IMG/VR virus record: IMGVR_UViG_3300042261_000015
Span: 1-26,923 of that record
Length of the DNA stretch: 26,923 nucleotides
Strand: one strand, 5' to 3'
Source of the DNA: a virus
Within the stretch, counting starts at the first letter, position 1. Each line of letters starts with the position of its first letter. Below, one piece after another: positions 15,213 through 24,115 of this stretch. The notes under the pieces are model-generated. The model saw only the letters and a program-made list of their open reading frames with translations, made no database searches and was not told the origin of the DNA. Position numbers and translations under genes: made by a program.

Positions 15213-18200
15213 TTAGTTTCCTTTCAGAGCGGCCAGTTCAGCCTTGAGAGATTGTACTTCAGTTGAGAGTTGCTTGATGGCGTTAACCATGTACCAAGTC
15301 AAATTATCAGGGTCTACCGACAGAACGCCAGTCGATTCTTCCTTGACGCAATCTGGAGCCACTTGTTGCAGTTCCTGAGCGATAACGCCAAGCTGAACGC
15401 CTGCTTTGTCGATTGCACAATGTTGATCCAGATCCTGAACTTCTTCCGGCAGGCGGTATTCAAAGTTACGAACTTGGATTCCATTGATAAGATCAAGGCC
15501 AACATTATTGTCAACGATGTTCTTCTTGAGGCGACGGTCGGATGTGGTAGACCAGCTTGACGAGTTGTTTCCTTGATAGACGCCGCCACCGCTAGGACTA
15601 ATAAACCCTGTGTTTGCGCCTTTGCCCGTGCTGCCAGCCGTACTAATCACGATTTCGCCGGTTACGCTCACGCTAGATGCTGCGGTCGAATTACCAATGT
15701 AAATATCACTTGAACCTGTTGTGACGTTTGATCCAGCGGAAGCGCCAAGACCGATAGTGCTACCACCAGTTGATGCTTGTAACGCGCCGTACCCAATGGC
15801 TGTACTAGATCCGGATGCGGCATTGCTATTTAATGCGCTATGACCAACTGCAACGTTATAGCTACCGGTAGTGTTTGCTTGCATCGAGTAGTTACCGATG
15901 GATATATTAGCTGTACCGCTTGATAGCCCATACAACGCACCGCCAACACCTACGTTGCTACTACCGGTAATAGCGTTTGCCCCACCACCAGCGAACGCGC
16001 CTAAGAATGTGTTATCGACCCCCGTAGTGACAGAAGAGCCGGCTATATAGCCAATAAATGTTGAACCCCAACTGCTACTTCCAGCTGTTGAGTTATACCC
16101 AGCTCTATAACCAACGGCTGTTATAGTCGTACCTGTTTGATTGCTATACCCGGCCTGATAACCTACTGCGGTGTTGCCAGAGGCGGTTGTGTTGCTATGT
16201 AAAGAAAACGGCCCAACGGAAACGTTATATGCGCCCGTTGTGTTGTAATACAACGCCTCAGACCCGACACCGACATTGAGGCCGCCGGTTGTATTATTTC
16301 GTAACGCGTAATCACCAAGAGCAGTATTAACCGAACCCGTTGTGTTGTATTGAAGCGCCTGAACACCAACTGCAACAAGCTGCGTACCAGTGGTATTACT
16401 ATACCCAGCCTGATAGCCTACTGCGGTGTTGTTGGAGGCGGTGGTGTTGCCGTTAAGTGCAGCATTACCGAGCGCCGTGTTATATGAACCCGTGGTATTG
16501 GCGCCCATAGCCGAGTTGCCGCCACCTGAGTTATACCCACCAACGGCGGTGTTACATTCGCCAGTCGTGTTAGATGCAAGGGCTTCGTTACCAACGGCGA
16601 CGTTGCGGTTGCCGGAGGTGTTGGCATACATTGCAGAGTGGCCGACAGCAACGTTGTACGAACCCGTACAGACGCCGCCATACATGATATTAGAACCTAA
16701 TGCTGTATTGTAACTACCACTAGTAATAGAACCACCAGAACGATAACCAAACGCTGTGTTAGTTAAACCAGAAGTGTTGCTGAAAAGCGATTGAAAACCA
16801 ACAGCGGTCATATTTCCGCTTGTTGTGTTGTAGACAAGTGCCTGACGGCCAACGGCTACGTTGTAGTTACCAGTTGTATTGCTATACAATGCGGCGCTAC
16901 CAATTGCTATGTTTTCCGCTCCGCTGACGTTGCTAAACGCAGCTTGAAAACCTACAACGGTGTTGGCAGAGGCGGTGGTATTGCTTACTAGGGCTTGACG
17001 ACCAATGGCTACGTTGTAGTTACCAGTTGTATTAGAACCCAAAGCGTATGCACCAGCAGCGGTGTTTTCTTGACCTGTTGTATTCGCAAGCATTGCGAGC
17101 CAGCCAAGTGCCACGTTTAGTGGGCCGGTTGTTGTGTTTAATAATGCTGTATGCCCAAGCGCTGTATTGTAGTTAGCGGTCGTGCTTGTAGCAAGCGCTG
17201 AAATGCCAATTGCCACGTTTTGGTCTGCTGTCGTATTTGAACCCAGAGCGCTATAACCAATAGCAATGTTGTCGCCACCTGTCGTGTTGCTATACAGAGC
17301 GCCAGTGCCGCTTGGGTATTGGCGAGAGCCAATGGCGACGTTTCTGTAACCTGTTGTGTTGGTATACAGCGCTTGATAACCGATGGCGATATTTGCCGTT
17401 CCGGTTGTTGTATTGTAAGCCGCCGAATAGCCTAGGGCTGTGTTAAAAGAAGCTGTGCTATTTGCTGCAAGAGCCGCATAGCCAACGGCTGTATTTGCGT
17501 CACCTGTCGTATTGCTGTACAAAGCCGCATGGCCCAGAGCGGTGTTGGTAGAGGCGGTGGTGTTGTTGTACAGAGCCCCACTACCGATGGCAACGTTATA
17601 TGTACCCGTAGTGTTAAAGCGTAGCGCTTGTTCACCTAAACCGACGTTGTATTGTCCTGACGATACAGAGGAAGTTGCGAACGCGCCGATGCCGATGTTA
17701 TTGCTGCCGGTAATTGCCGCTGAATCTGACCCAGCCCGGTCGCCAATAAATATATTTTGTGAACCGGTTGTATTTTTAGCCCCAGCATAATATCCAAAGA
17801 ATACGTTATTTGACCCAGTGGTATTGGCGAAGCCAGCTTGATAGCCCACAGAGGTGTTTGCGCCAGCAGTGGTGTTATAGTAAAGAGCCTGACTTCCGAG
17901 CGCCACATTATAAGACCCCGTTGTATTACTATAAAGGGGGCCACCTGTTGCGCCGTAAATTGACGGGCCAACGGCAACGTTCAGTGTACCTGTTGTGTTT
18001 TGGTTCAGAGCAAAAGTACCGACTGCGGTGTTGTCAGCCGCCGTGGACGTGGACAGCACGCCGATACCAATACCGACGTTACCTGATGCCGTCGTAACAC
18101 CCTTCAGAACATTCAGGCCATAACCTGCATTTACGCCTGTTGTATTAGCAAACAACGTTTGGTAGCCAAACGCAGCTACTGCGCCGGTCGTATTGCTAAA

Positions 18201-20612
18201 CCCAGCTTGATAGCCTACAGCGGTATTGCTGTCAGCGGTGGTGTTGTTGAACAACGCCTGCTGACCGATGGCTACGTTGTATGTACCAGTCGTGTTTGAT
18301 GCGAGGACGTTATAGCCAATACCAACCATAGAATTGCCAGAAGTAACAGCCGCAAGTGCGCCCTGACCAATAGCAATAGTTTGGGTGACTGTAGAGCCAG
18401 CCTGACCTTCCAAAGCACGATCACCGACAGCTACGTTCAAATCGCCGGTTACGTTGTAGCCAGCACGATATCCGACATAGGCGCTGTAGCTGTTTGTTAC
18501 GTTGGCATAGCCAGCCTGATAGCCGAGCGCTGTGAGTCGTGTGCCGGTCGTATTTGAATAAGCGGCCTGATAACCGACTGCGGTGTTGTTGGAGGCGGTG
18601 GTGTTGCTTAACAACGCGTAAGTGCCATGCGCCGTGTTATATGAGCCAGTGGTATTATTAACCAACGAACCATAACCAGTAGAGTCATTATAGGTACCGG
18701 TTGTCGTTGACAACTGCGACTGGAAACCAACTGCGGTGTTAAACCCCGCTGTTGAAGCGTTAAGCGCCATTGTGCCGACAGCAGTGTTGTAGCCACCGGT
18801 AACATTTTTACCAAGAGCCGCGGCCCCAACAGCTACGTTCCAAAGACCTGTGGTGTTTGAACCCAAAGCCGTATCAGCAGTTTGACCGGGAGCATCTGCG
18901 CCAATAGCCACGTTGCCATAGCCTGTCGTTGTTGCGTATGCTGCTTGAAAACCAATGGCGACGTTTGAACCGGCCCCGGTTGAAGCGTGAAGCGCGCGAT
19001 AACCCAATACGGCGTTGTTGGTACCGGTTTGATTTGAATAGGCCGCCTGATAGCCCACTGCGGTGTTGCCGGAGGCGGTGGTGTTGCTATTTAATGAACC
19101 TTGACCGACTGCGGTGTTGTAGCTACCAGTCGAGTTGCTCAATAGGGCATTATGGCCGATAGCAGTTAAATCTGTGCCGGACGAATTTGTGACTGCCGAT
19201 TGACGGCCAATAGCCGTGTTTCTATCGCCTGTATTGGAATACAAAGAGCGCCACCCAACAGCAGTTATTTCTGCGCCAGTCGTGTTGCTGTACCCAGCCT
19301 GATAGCCTACTGCAGTGTTGTACGAGGCGGTGGTGTTGAGGATAAGCGCGGATGATCCGATAGCCACATTGTAGGAGCCAGTGGTATTTGACTGTCCCGC
19401 CGAAGCCCCTAAGAAAGAATTATCTGTTCCTGTTGTAGTACTTAAACCGGCATTACCACCAACAGCAGTATTACTTGTTCCCGTAGTAGCTGTTAAAGCA
19501 AGCCTACCAACCGCCGTATTCCAGTTGCCCGTTGATAGCTTTAATGCTTGTGACCCAATAGCTGTGTTATATGTACCAGTTACGTTTGTGGAAAGCGCCA
19601 AATATCCAAAAGTGGTGTTTTCAGAACTGCTGCCCCCGCCAGTGCCGACAGTCAGGCCGTGAATCAAACCATCAGAGGCCGCAGAGTCTTTCAGCAGCTT
19701 GCCGGTCGTGCCGTCGAACAGGGCGATGCCGTTAGCAGTCGAGGAGGCTGGGCCGTATACGTCACCAGAAGCGGCGGTAGACCACGACAGGTTTCCGGAG
19801 CCATCAGTAATCAGAGCTTGGCCGTTCGTACCATCATCGACTGGCATTGTCAGCGTATAGCTGGCGCCGAGAGTTGCTGGGGCTTGTAGAGCTACGTACT
19901 CACCGCCGGTGGTGTCTTCGAGGCGCAGGTCGCCTTGGCCTGTGATGTTTACTTGACTTGTGCTGACACGGGTTGCCGACATTGTGGTGCCGTCCCAAGT
20001 CAGGCCAGCAGCGTCAGCGATTACCTTGGATCCATTGAGGAATAAGATACGAGTTGCTGTGCCTTGGCTCAGGGTCGGGTTTGCATTAACAAAGTTCGTA
20101 GTACCAGCATTAACCGTTACCGTATCGCCAGAGCTATCGCCCAGTGTGGTGTTGCCGTCTACAGTCAGGTTGCCAGTGATATGGCCGTTGACGATCTGGG
20201 TCACGCATGACTTAACATCGGTGCCATCGCAGAATAAGAAGGCGGTATCGCCAGCAGCGACAGCCACACCCGAACCGGATGCGGTCTTGAGGGTAACAGC
20301 GTAAGCCGAGCCGTTGCTCAGCACAAACAGTTTAGTGCGATCAGGACAAATGATCTGGCCAGCGCCAGTTAGAGCCGTACCACCAGCACCAGTAGAGGCC
20401 ACCAGCATCGCGCAGCGGGCTTCGTCAGTCGTGCCGTCAGCGGTAGTCAGGGTGTGTGCGTTGGCAGTCCAAGTGCTAATGCTGGCCTTACCAGCAATGG
20501 CTTCTTCAACCATCGACGTGATGTTGTTGTTAACAACGTCGCCCCACGTACCATTAAGCTCACCGGTAACGGGCAGTGCGAGTTGCAGAATCGGGGTGTA
20601 TTGCGTAGTCAT
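15213..20612 (-). CDS. Giant repeat tail fibre with C-terminal S74 intramolecular chaperone
   Basis: The protein has 1799 residues. Residues 1-40 (YTPILQLALPVTGELNGTWGDVVN) are a common phage fibre N-terminus that joins the tail. About 40-330 is a beta-rich stalk. About 331-1640 is a long series of NTTG/NTTA repeats, likely a trimeric beta-roll. From 1690 (TSDRRLKKNI) to the end is a Peptidase_S74 chaperone of endosialidase: SDRRLKKNI, LGVIAQELQQVAPDCV and a final coiled coil. In this family the chaperone trimerises the fibre and then cuts itself off at the Ser of SDRR. The start has AAGGA 8 bases upstream. The 58-base gap before it (20613-20670) holds no clear promoter. Confidence 0.93.
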   Translation of the reverse strand: MTTQYTPILQLALPVTGELNGTWGDVVNNNITSMVEEAIAGKASISTWTANAHTLTTADGTTDEARCAMLVASTGAGGTALTGAGQIICPDRTKLFVLSNGSAYAVTLKTASGSGVAVAAGDTAFLFCDGTDVKSCVTQIVNGHITGNLTVDGNTTLGDSSGDTVTVNAGTTNFVNANPTLSQGTATRILFLNGSKVIADAAGLTWDGTTMSATRVSTSQVNITGQGDLRLEDTTGGEYVALQAPATLGASYTLTMPVDDGTNGQALITDGSGNLSWSTAASGDVYGPASSTANGIALFDGTTGKLLKDSAASDGLIHGLTVGTGGGSSSENTTFGYLALSTNVTGTYNTAIGSQALKLSTGNWNTAVGRLALTATTGTSNTAVGGNAGLSTTTGTDNSFLGASAGQSNTTGSYNVAIGSSALILNTTASYNTAVGYQAGYSNTTGAEITAVGWRSLYSNTGDRNTAIGRQSAVTNSSGTDLTAIGHNALLSNSTGSYNTAVGQGSLNSNTTASGNTAVGYQAAYSNQTGTNNAVLGYRALHASTGAGSNVAIGFQAAYATTTGYGNVAIGADAPGQTADTALGSNTTGLWNVAVGAAALGKNVTGGYNTAVGTMALNASTAGFNTAVGFQSQLSTTTGTYNDSTGYGSLVNNTTGSYNTAHGTYALLSNTTASNNTAVGYQAAYSNTTGTRLTALGYQAGYANVTNSYSAYVGYRAGYNVTGDLNVAVGDRALEGQAGSTVTQTIAIGQGALAAVTSGNSMVGIGYNVLASNTTGTYNVAIGQQALFNNTTADSNTAVGYQAGFSNTTGAVAAFGYQTLFANTTGVNAGYGLNVLKGVTTASGNVGIGIGVLSTSTAADNTAVGTFALNQNTTGTLNVAVGPSIYGATGGPLYSNTTGSYNVALGSQALYYNTTAGANTSVGYQAGFANTTGSNNVFFGYYAGAKNTTGSQNIFIGDRAGSDSAAITGSNNIGIGAFATSSVSSGQYNVGLGEQALRFNTTGTYNVAIGSGALYNNTTASTNTALGHAALYSNTTGDANTAVGYAALAANSTASFNTALGYSAAYNTTTGTANIAIGYQALYTNTTGYRNVAIGSRQYPSGTGALYSNTTGGDNIAIGYSALGSNTTADQNVAIGISALATSTTANYNTALGHTALLNTTTGPLNVALGWLAMLANTTGQENTAAGAYALGSNTTGNYNVAIGRQALVSNTTASANTVVGFQAAFSNVSGAENIAIGSAALYSNTTGNYNVAVGRQALVYNTTSGNMTAVGFQSLFSNTSGLTNTAFGYRSGGSITSGSYNTALGSNIMYGGVCTGSYNVAVGHSAMYANTSGNRNVAVGNEALASNTTGECNTAVGGYNSGGGNSAMGANTTGSYNTALGNAALNGNTTASNNTAVGYQAGYSNTTGTQLVAVGVQALQYNTTGSVNTALGDYALRNNTTGGLNVGVGSEALYYNTTGAYNVSVGPFSLHSNTTASGNTAVGYQAGYSNQTGTTITAVGYRAGYNSTAGSSSWGSTFIGYIAGSSVTTGVDNTFLGAFAGGGANAITGSSNVGVGGALYGLSSGTANISIGNYSMQANTTGSYNVAVGHSALNSNAASGSSTAIGYGALQASTGGSTIGLGASAGSNVTTGSSDIYIGNSTAASSVSVTGEIVISTAGSTGKGANTGFISPSGGGVYQGNNSSSWSTTSDRRLKKNIVDNNVGLDLINGIQVRNFEYRLPEEVQDLDQHCAIDKAGVQLGVIAQELQQVAPDCVKEESTGVLSVDPDNLTWYMVNAIKQLSTEVQSLKAELAALKGN
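15693..19622 (-). repeat. Array of about 75 short repeats in the fibre gene
   Basis: The protein unit is mostly 17 residues (51 bases): NTTG[ST]YN.A[IV]G..AL... The copy number is estimated from length, not counted. Two unit types tend to alternate: NTTGSYN.A.G..AL and NTTAS.NTAVGYQA. Some DNA stretches recur nearly unchanged, for example around 16410-16447 and 18568-18605. Such an array is prone to loss or gain of units by recombination. Confidence 0.9.
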
Positions 20613-20670
20613 AATTCGTCCTTGAAGGATGTGTGTTGCGTACTATGCTCTATGGCCGGGTCTGCAACGG

Positions 20671-21822
20671 TCAAGTCGTTGGTATTTTGTCCCAACTCTG
20701 AGCGTCAGAGTTGTTGACGTTGTTCCAGCTACCGGAGTCGCTGTTGTTTACGTTGCTCCAACCTGCGGCTTCGGCGTTTTGTACCGTGTTCCAAGCTACA
20801 GTATCAGAGTTATTCATGTTTTGCCAGCCCCCATTCTCAGAATCGTTAATTAGATTCCAAAGGAACTGGGCGGCAATCTGGTCTGAGGCCACAAGAGCCT
20901 CTATAACAGACACGTTAATTTCGCTGCCATTGACGCTTACGGCGTCTGTGACGGCCCCAGACTCGTTAACGCTAACTATCCAGATTACATTTGTGGTAAC
21001 GGCATCCGTGGCCTGAGCCAGCTCGTTAATGGCGGACTCAAAGATCTGCTGCGCTGCAACAGTTTCTGTAGCCGTAGCCTGTTCGTCGATGTCAGTGAAG
21101 TAGGCAAAGCTGGCGTCAACAATGTCTGATCCGGCGCCAGACTCGGAGATCTGACTATCAAACTCCTGATTGGCCTGAACCGTATCAGATCCAACCGATT
21201 GTTCCGAGATCTGGGTGTCAAATACCTGCTGAGCGGCGACTGCATCAGAACTTACGGCAGACTCAGAAACGGATGCGCCAAAGTCTACAGCGGCGCTCAT
21301 CTGCTCGCTGACGGCAACAACGTCCTCAAAGTAGGCGAGGAACGAATGCGTCGGTGCTACGTCATCATATCCGGTGGCGGTGTCTGAGAACTCAGACTGG
21401 AACTCTTGGCCGGCTGAAACCTCGTCTGTGCCGGCGGCGGATTCCGCTATGTCAGAAGCAAACGTCTGTGTGGTAGATACTTCGTCAGATCCAGCGGCAA
21501 GCTCAGAGATGTTTGTGTCATAGACCTGCTGGGCAGCCATGGTCTCAGAGACGGCTGCGATGTCCACAAACGATACTTCGAACGTACCGCTTGCCGCTAC
21601 AACATCTGCCCCTGCTGCGGTTTCTGCGATATTTGTGTCAAACGTCTGGCTCGCTTCTACGACATCAGAACCAGCGGCTGTCTCTGCAATGCCTGAAGCG
21701 TAGGTTTGATTGGCGGCTACAGCATCAGTGGCGGCAGCCACATCGGAGATAGTCCGTTCATATACAGACATCCCCCATGCGGCTTCACCCCATGTGCCAG
21801 AACTCCAGCCGCCCTCGGCCAT
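20671..21822 (-). CDS. Highly acidic repeat protein, probable virion or fibre component
   Basis: The protein has 383 residues with only one Lys and one Arg. Residues 1-24 carry a GGWSSGTWGEAAWG motif. Residues 25-319 are fifteen units of 20 residues of the form I.E.A.GSD.V.A.Q.F... (one unit has 21). Residues 322-383 change to an 11-residue period in which Trp sits at 322, 333, 344, 355, 366 and 377, within W.N.VNNSD... There is no signal peptide and no membrane helix. Both repeats suggest an elongated beta-structure. Position between virion genes and the giant fibre supports a tail appendage. I know no named family. It starts 2 bases after the stop of the 55-residue gene. Confidence 0.8.
   Translation of the reverse strand: MAEGGWSSGTWGEAAWGMSVYERTISDVAAATDAVAANQTYASGIAETAAGSDVVEASQTFDTNIAETAAGADVVAASGTFEVSFVDIAAVSETMAAQQVYDTNISELAAGSDEVSTTQTFASDIAESAAGTDEVSAGQEFQSEFSDTATGYDDVAPTHSFLAYFEDVVAVSEQMSAAVDFGASVSESAVSSDAVAAQQVFDTQISEQSVGSDTVQANQEFDSQISESGAGSDIVDASFAYFTDIDEQATATETVAAQQIFESAINELAQATDAVTTNVIWIVSVNESGAVTDAVSVNGSEINVSVIEALVASDQIAAQFLWNLINDSENGGWQNMNNSDTVAWNTVQNAEAAGWSNVNNSDSGSWNNVNNSDAQSWDKIPTT
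20674..20859 (-). repeat. Hendecad tryptophan repeats (33 bases)
   Basis: Five full 11-residue units plus a partial sixth, each beginning with Trp: consensus W[NSQ].[VIM][NQ][ND][SA][DE].. and a small residue. The period is exact with no insertion. Confidence 0.85.
20866..21750 (-). repeat. Fifteen 20-residue acidic repeats (60 bases)
   Basis: Units begin at residues 25, 45, 65 and so on, each with a hydrophobic residue, an acidic pair and a central [GAV][ST][DE].V.A.Q.F. Units 4 and 8 share a variant (F.D...AVSE.M.A), and unit 12 also has E in place of D, which hints at an 80-residue super-repeat. Confidence 0.8.
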
Positions 21823-21824
21823 GA

Positions 21825-21992
21825 TTAAATAGCTTCAAGAGCGTCTTGCTTAAACCAACGTTCTTCGGTTACGCCGTTCGCAGTCCATTCAACGAGGGCT
21901 TCAACTTCGCCGTCGTCATTGAAACGCAGAGCCTTGACCGGGCCTTCAGGAACGGTTGCCTTGAGTTTTACGATGTCGCCTTTTTTCAGCAT
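21825..21992 (-). CDS. Small protein of 55 residues, YodC/DUF2158-like
   Basis: This short gene runs from the ATG at 21992 (MLKKGDIVKLKATVPEGPVK...) to TAA at 21825. AAGGTG stands just upstream and overlaps the stop region of the preceding gene. The next gene starts 2 bases later, so it sits snugly in the operon. MLKKGDIVKLK, a central VEWTANG and a final WFKQDALEAI fit the small beta-barrel pattern GDVV.LKSGGP...V.W......F....L of YodC-like proteins. Function is unknown. Confidence 0.8.
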   Translation of the reverse strand: MLKKGDIVKLKATVPEGPVKALRFNDDGEVEALVEWTANGVTEERWFKQDALEAI

Positions 21993-22002
21993 GTCATTCA
22001 CC

Positions 22003-22581
22003 TTATGCGTCGAGGCTGAACGTGTAAGTCACATTCAGTGTGTCACCCGAAGCTACCACGCGGTCGCCCGGAGATTGGAAGTCAGAAGCCGAGAACAGAA
22101 CGCCAGTCGTGCCACCCTTGGTATTGTTGCTAATCAGGAATGCGCCGCCGACCGTTGCAGTAGCGTTGATCGTAAACGCAGCCTTGTTCAGTGTATTCGT
22201 GATAACCGACGGGTCAGCAGTCGTTGCCGTGCCAAAGGTACATGCTGGACGCGTAGCGTTGCTGTACGGGGTGATTTCCGTAAAGCCGGGGTGCAGAGCG
22301 GCGGTATCGCTGGCGGTCGGGTTGTTCGAGGCAGCAGCACCGTACAGACCAATGTACCAAGCAGCGGTGTAGGTCGAGCCAGTGAAATACTTGGTGTTCA
22401 TGTCTTGCAGACCTTCGTTTACTACGAGGTTGTGACCTTCCATAGTCCACTTCAGGTTGCCTTCCGAGTCGCGGCACTCAAGCGCGTACTCGCCGTGGGC
22501 GCGCGCGCTGTCACCAGCAGTAATTGTTTTGGTCAAGGAGCTGGAAACCATGTCCTCGCCGTGCAGTTTTTCAAAGTTCAT
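22003..22581 (-). CDS. Putative phage structural protein
   Basis: The protein has 192 residues. It starts with a short charged N-terminus (MNFEKLHGEDMVSSSLTKT). At about 40-110 it has LKWTMEGHNLVVNEGLQDMNTKYF and AAWYIGLYGAAASNNP. A beta-rich C-terminal half follows (AAFTINATATVGGAFLISN, then DTLNVTYTFSLDA). The YIGL(Y/F)G...P pattern recurs in phage virion proteins of unknown position. The start has AAGGAG 6 bases upstream. No enzyme motif or membrane helix is visible. Confidence 0.78.
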   Translation of the reverse strand: MNFEKLHGEDMVSSSLTKTITAGDSARAHGEYALECRDSEGNLKWTMEGHNLVVNEGLQDMNTKYFTGSTYTAAWYIGLYGAAASNNPTASDTAALHPGFTEITPYSNATRPACTFGTATTADPSVITNTLNKAAFTINATATVGGAFLISNNTKGGTTGVLFSASDFQSPGDRVVASGDTLNVTYTFSLDA

Positions 22582-22590
22582 GATCGCTCC

Positions 22591-23022
22591 TTAAACTATT
22601 TTGATGATCGCGTTAGCAACATCTGCCAACGGGAAATTGATTGTGAAGTCACCAGAATTGGTTTGCTTGTCTTCACCAAAGTCTAGCACGGCAACAGCCG
22701 GGTTTGTAACGCCATCGGCCTTGTAAATCAGGGCGCCTCTGGCGGTAATCGTAGTTGCAGACCAAGTGACATCTGCAAAGCTTAATAGGGCTGTGGTGCC
22801 GATGCTCGTCGGTACGACAGAGACCGTAAGCGCCTGACCACCGGCCGTATACCCAGCACCAGAAGCCTCATTCGATGCGGAGTAAGCCGTAGTGGCTGCC
22901 GATAGGTTTGCCGCTGACGTAAAGAGAGCAATCTTGAACGTCTGTGTCGTGCCCGTACCAAAGTCGAAATCCCCGTTAAACAGGCCGACCTTGAATGATG
23001 TACACATTGCTTGATAAATCAT
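22591..23022 (-). CDS. Putative phage structural protein
   Basis: The protein has 143 residues. Early on it has FKVGLFNGDFDFGTGTTQTFKIALFTSAANL, then YSASNEASGAGYTAGGQAL and a beta-rich remainder ending VANAIIKIV. I recall this FK..L..G.HDF / FKIALYTS.A.L / GYTAGG pattern from virion proteins of many tailed phages, without a settled role. Its ATG overlaps the stop of the 222-residue adaptor-like gene (TGATG), so expression is coupled. Confidence 0.8.
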   Translation of the reverse strand: MIYQAMCTSFKVGLFNGDFDFGTGTTQTFKIALFTSAANLSAATTAYSASNEASGAGYTAGGQALTVSVVPTSIGTTALLSFADVTWSATTITARGALIYKADGVTNPAVAVLDFGEDKQTNSGDFTINFPLADVANAIIKIV

Positions 23023-23690
23023 CAGCTCACCTTATCTCGTACTTGGCCGTCGCGGTATGCGTCCATACGCTGCTTGCCATCACCCAGCTGCTTCAGGAGC
23101 GCCATCGACTGCAGGTACAGTTTGTCGTAGTTCTGGATGATGTCAGGCTCAGCCTTCATGAACCGAGCCGCTTCAACCAGACATCCGTTAAGCAGCACAG
23201 AATCAAAGTTATCCCCAAGCCATGAAGTGCCAGCGTCAACAATGGATTCTGGCAGGTAGAAGTAGTGAAGTTCCACATCATAAGCGTCATCCGGGGTTGG
23301 GCCGACAATAAACGACAGCTCATCGGTAATCACCGGTGGTACCGAGTTCGTGGTCGTTGGGCCGAAGATTGCGTAATACTTGGGCAGCGCGGTCGTGTTG
23401 GGGTTAGGGTACGCTTCGCGGATCCAGTTTACGTCTTTGTTCAGCAGGTACAGATAATCGCCGTTCGGCTTGATGACGGCCAGCGAGTATGTGGACAGGA
23501 AATCGCCGGGGGCTGACAGATACTTGTTGCCAGTGGTCAGCGTGCCGACTACGTTCTTCCGAAGCGACGACAGCTGTACCGTGTTGTAGATCAACTGTTC
23601 GGTACGTTTGATAATCGAGTCAATATCTACCGTGGAGTAGGTATTCTCGGTTGTGTCCTCAATCTGAACAACAAGCTCTGCGTAGTTCAT
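23022..23690 (-). CDS. Putative head-to-tail adaptor or tail-tube-like protein
   Basis: The protein has 222 residues. It begins with helices (YAELVVQIEDTTENTYSTVDIDSIIKRTEQLIYNTVQ), then a beta region (VVGTLTTGNKYLSAPGDFLSTYSLAV, later YYAIFGPT and SFIVGPTPDDAYDVELHYFYLPESI) and a C-terminal helical part (NGCLVEAARFMK). This layout, with helices around a central beta domain and the ending VELHYFYLP....., is what I associate with phage adaptors of the gp4/gp11 type. It is soluble. Its stop codon overlaps the next gene by one base. Confidence 0.78.
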   Translation of the reverse strand: MNYAELVVQIEDTTENTYSTVDIDSIIKRTEQLIYNTVQLSSLRKNVVGTLTTGNKYLSAPGDFLSTYSLAVIKPNGDYLYLLNKDVNWIREAYPNPNTTALPKYYAIFGPTTTNSVPPVITDELSFIVGPTPDDAYDVELHYFYLPESIVDAGTSWLGDNFDSVLLNGCLVEAARFMKAEPDIIQNYDKLYLQSMALLKQLGDGKQRMDAYRDGQVRDKVS

Positions 23691-23692
23691 GG

Positions 23693-23914
23693 TTAACCCA
23701 TCTTGCCGCTAATCTTCTTACCCTTTGTGGCCGCACCGAAACCGCGCATGACGCCAACGCCATACGGGTTTACTTTCTCGCCCTTCTGAGCTTTGCTGAT
23801 GCCGCCTACGGAAATGTCCAGATGCGACAGGCAATCACCAATCGGCTCAGACTCTTTTACGCCTTCAACGTAGCGGCCTGCGTAGACCGATGCTGGTTTA
23901 TTGTTGACAGCCAT
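23693..23914 (-). CDS. Small phage protein of unknown function
   Basis: The protein has 73 residues. It is Gly/Lys/Val-rich with a basic end (AATKGKKISGKMG). It has VYAGRYVEGVKESEPIGDCLSHLDIS near the N-terminus. AAGGAG lies just before the ATG, and the gene starts 2 bases after the stop of the 62-residue gene. No membrane helix or known motif is visible. Confidence 0.7.
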   Translation of the reverse strand: MAVNNKPASVYAGRYVEGVKESEPIGDCLSHLDISVGGISKAQKGEKVNPYGVGVMRGFGAATKGKKISGKMG

Positions 23915-23916
23915 GA

Positions 23917-24105
23917 TTAGGCTCCTTGATTTTTAGCGCGAGCCAGATTGCGACCTAGGGCGCGCATTTGTTCGCCAGTAACGGTCTTGGCACCTTTGCC
24001 CTTGCCGCCTTTTTGAACGCCGACTGCCGGGCCGCTATCGCCCAGATTACGGCCTTCGGTCTTGCCTTTTTTTGCTACGCCATCTGCAGCACGTTTGTAA
24101 GCCAT
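23917..24105 (-). CDS. Small basic protein with an ADG.A..GKT.G motif
   Basis: I choose the ATG at 24105 (62 residues) rather than one 60 bases upstream, because AAGGAG stands 6 bases before it and the longer form would overlap the zinc-ribbon gene. Residues 4-18 read KRAADGVAKKGKTEG, closely matching motifs in two other small proteins of this window. The rest is Gly/Lys-rich (VGVQKGGKGKGAKTVTGEQM) with a short helix at the end (ALGRNLARAKNQ). Function is unknown. It may bind nucleic acid or be packed inside the virion. Confidence 0.75.
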   Translation of the reverse strand: MAYKRAADGVAKKGKTEGRNLGDSGPAVGVQKGGKGKGAKTVTGEQMRALGRNLARAKNQGA

Positions 24106-24115
24106 GATGAACTCC

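Noticed and set aside
15600-19650. Regularly spaced DNA repeats that could look like a CRISPR array
   Set aside because: The repeats have a 51-base coding period in one open frame, vary in sequence and have no constant spacer structure. They are protein repeats of the fibre.
20613-20670. Sigma70 promoter before the giant fibre gene (TTGACC on the minus strand)
   Set aside because: No acceptable -10 box lies at 16-18 bases from it.
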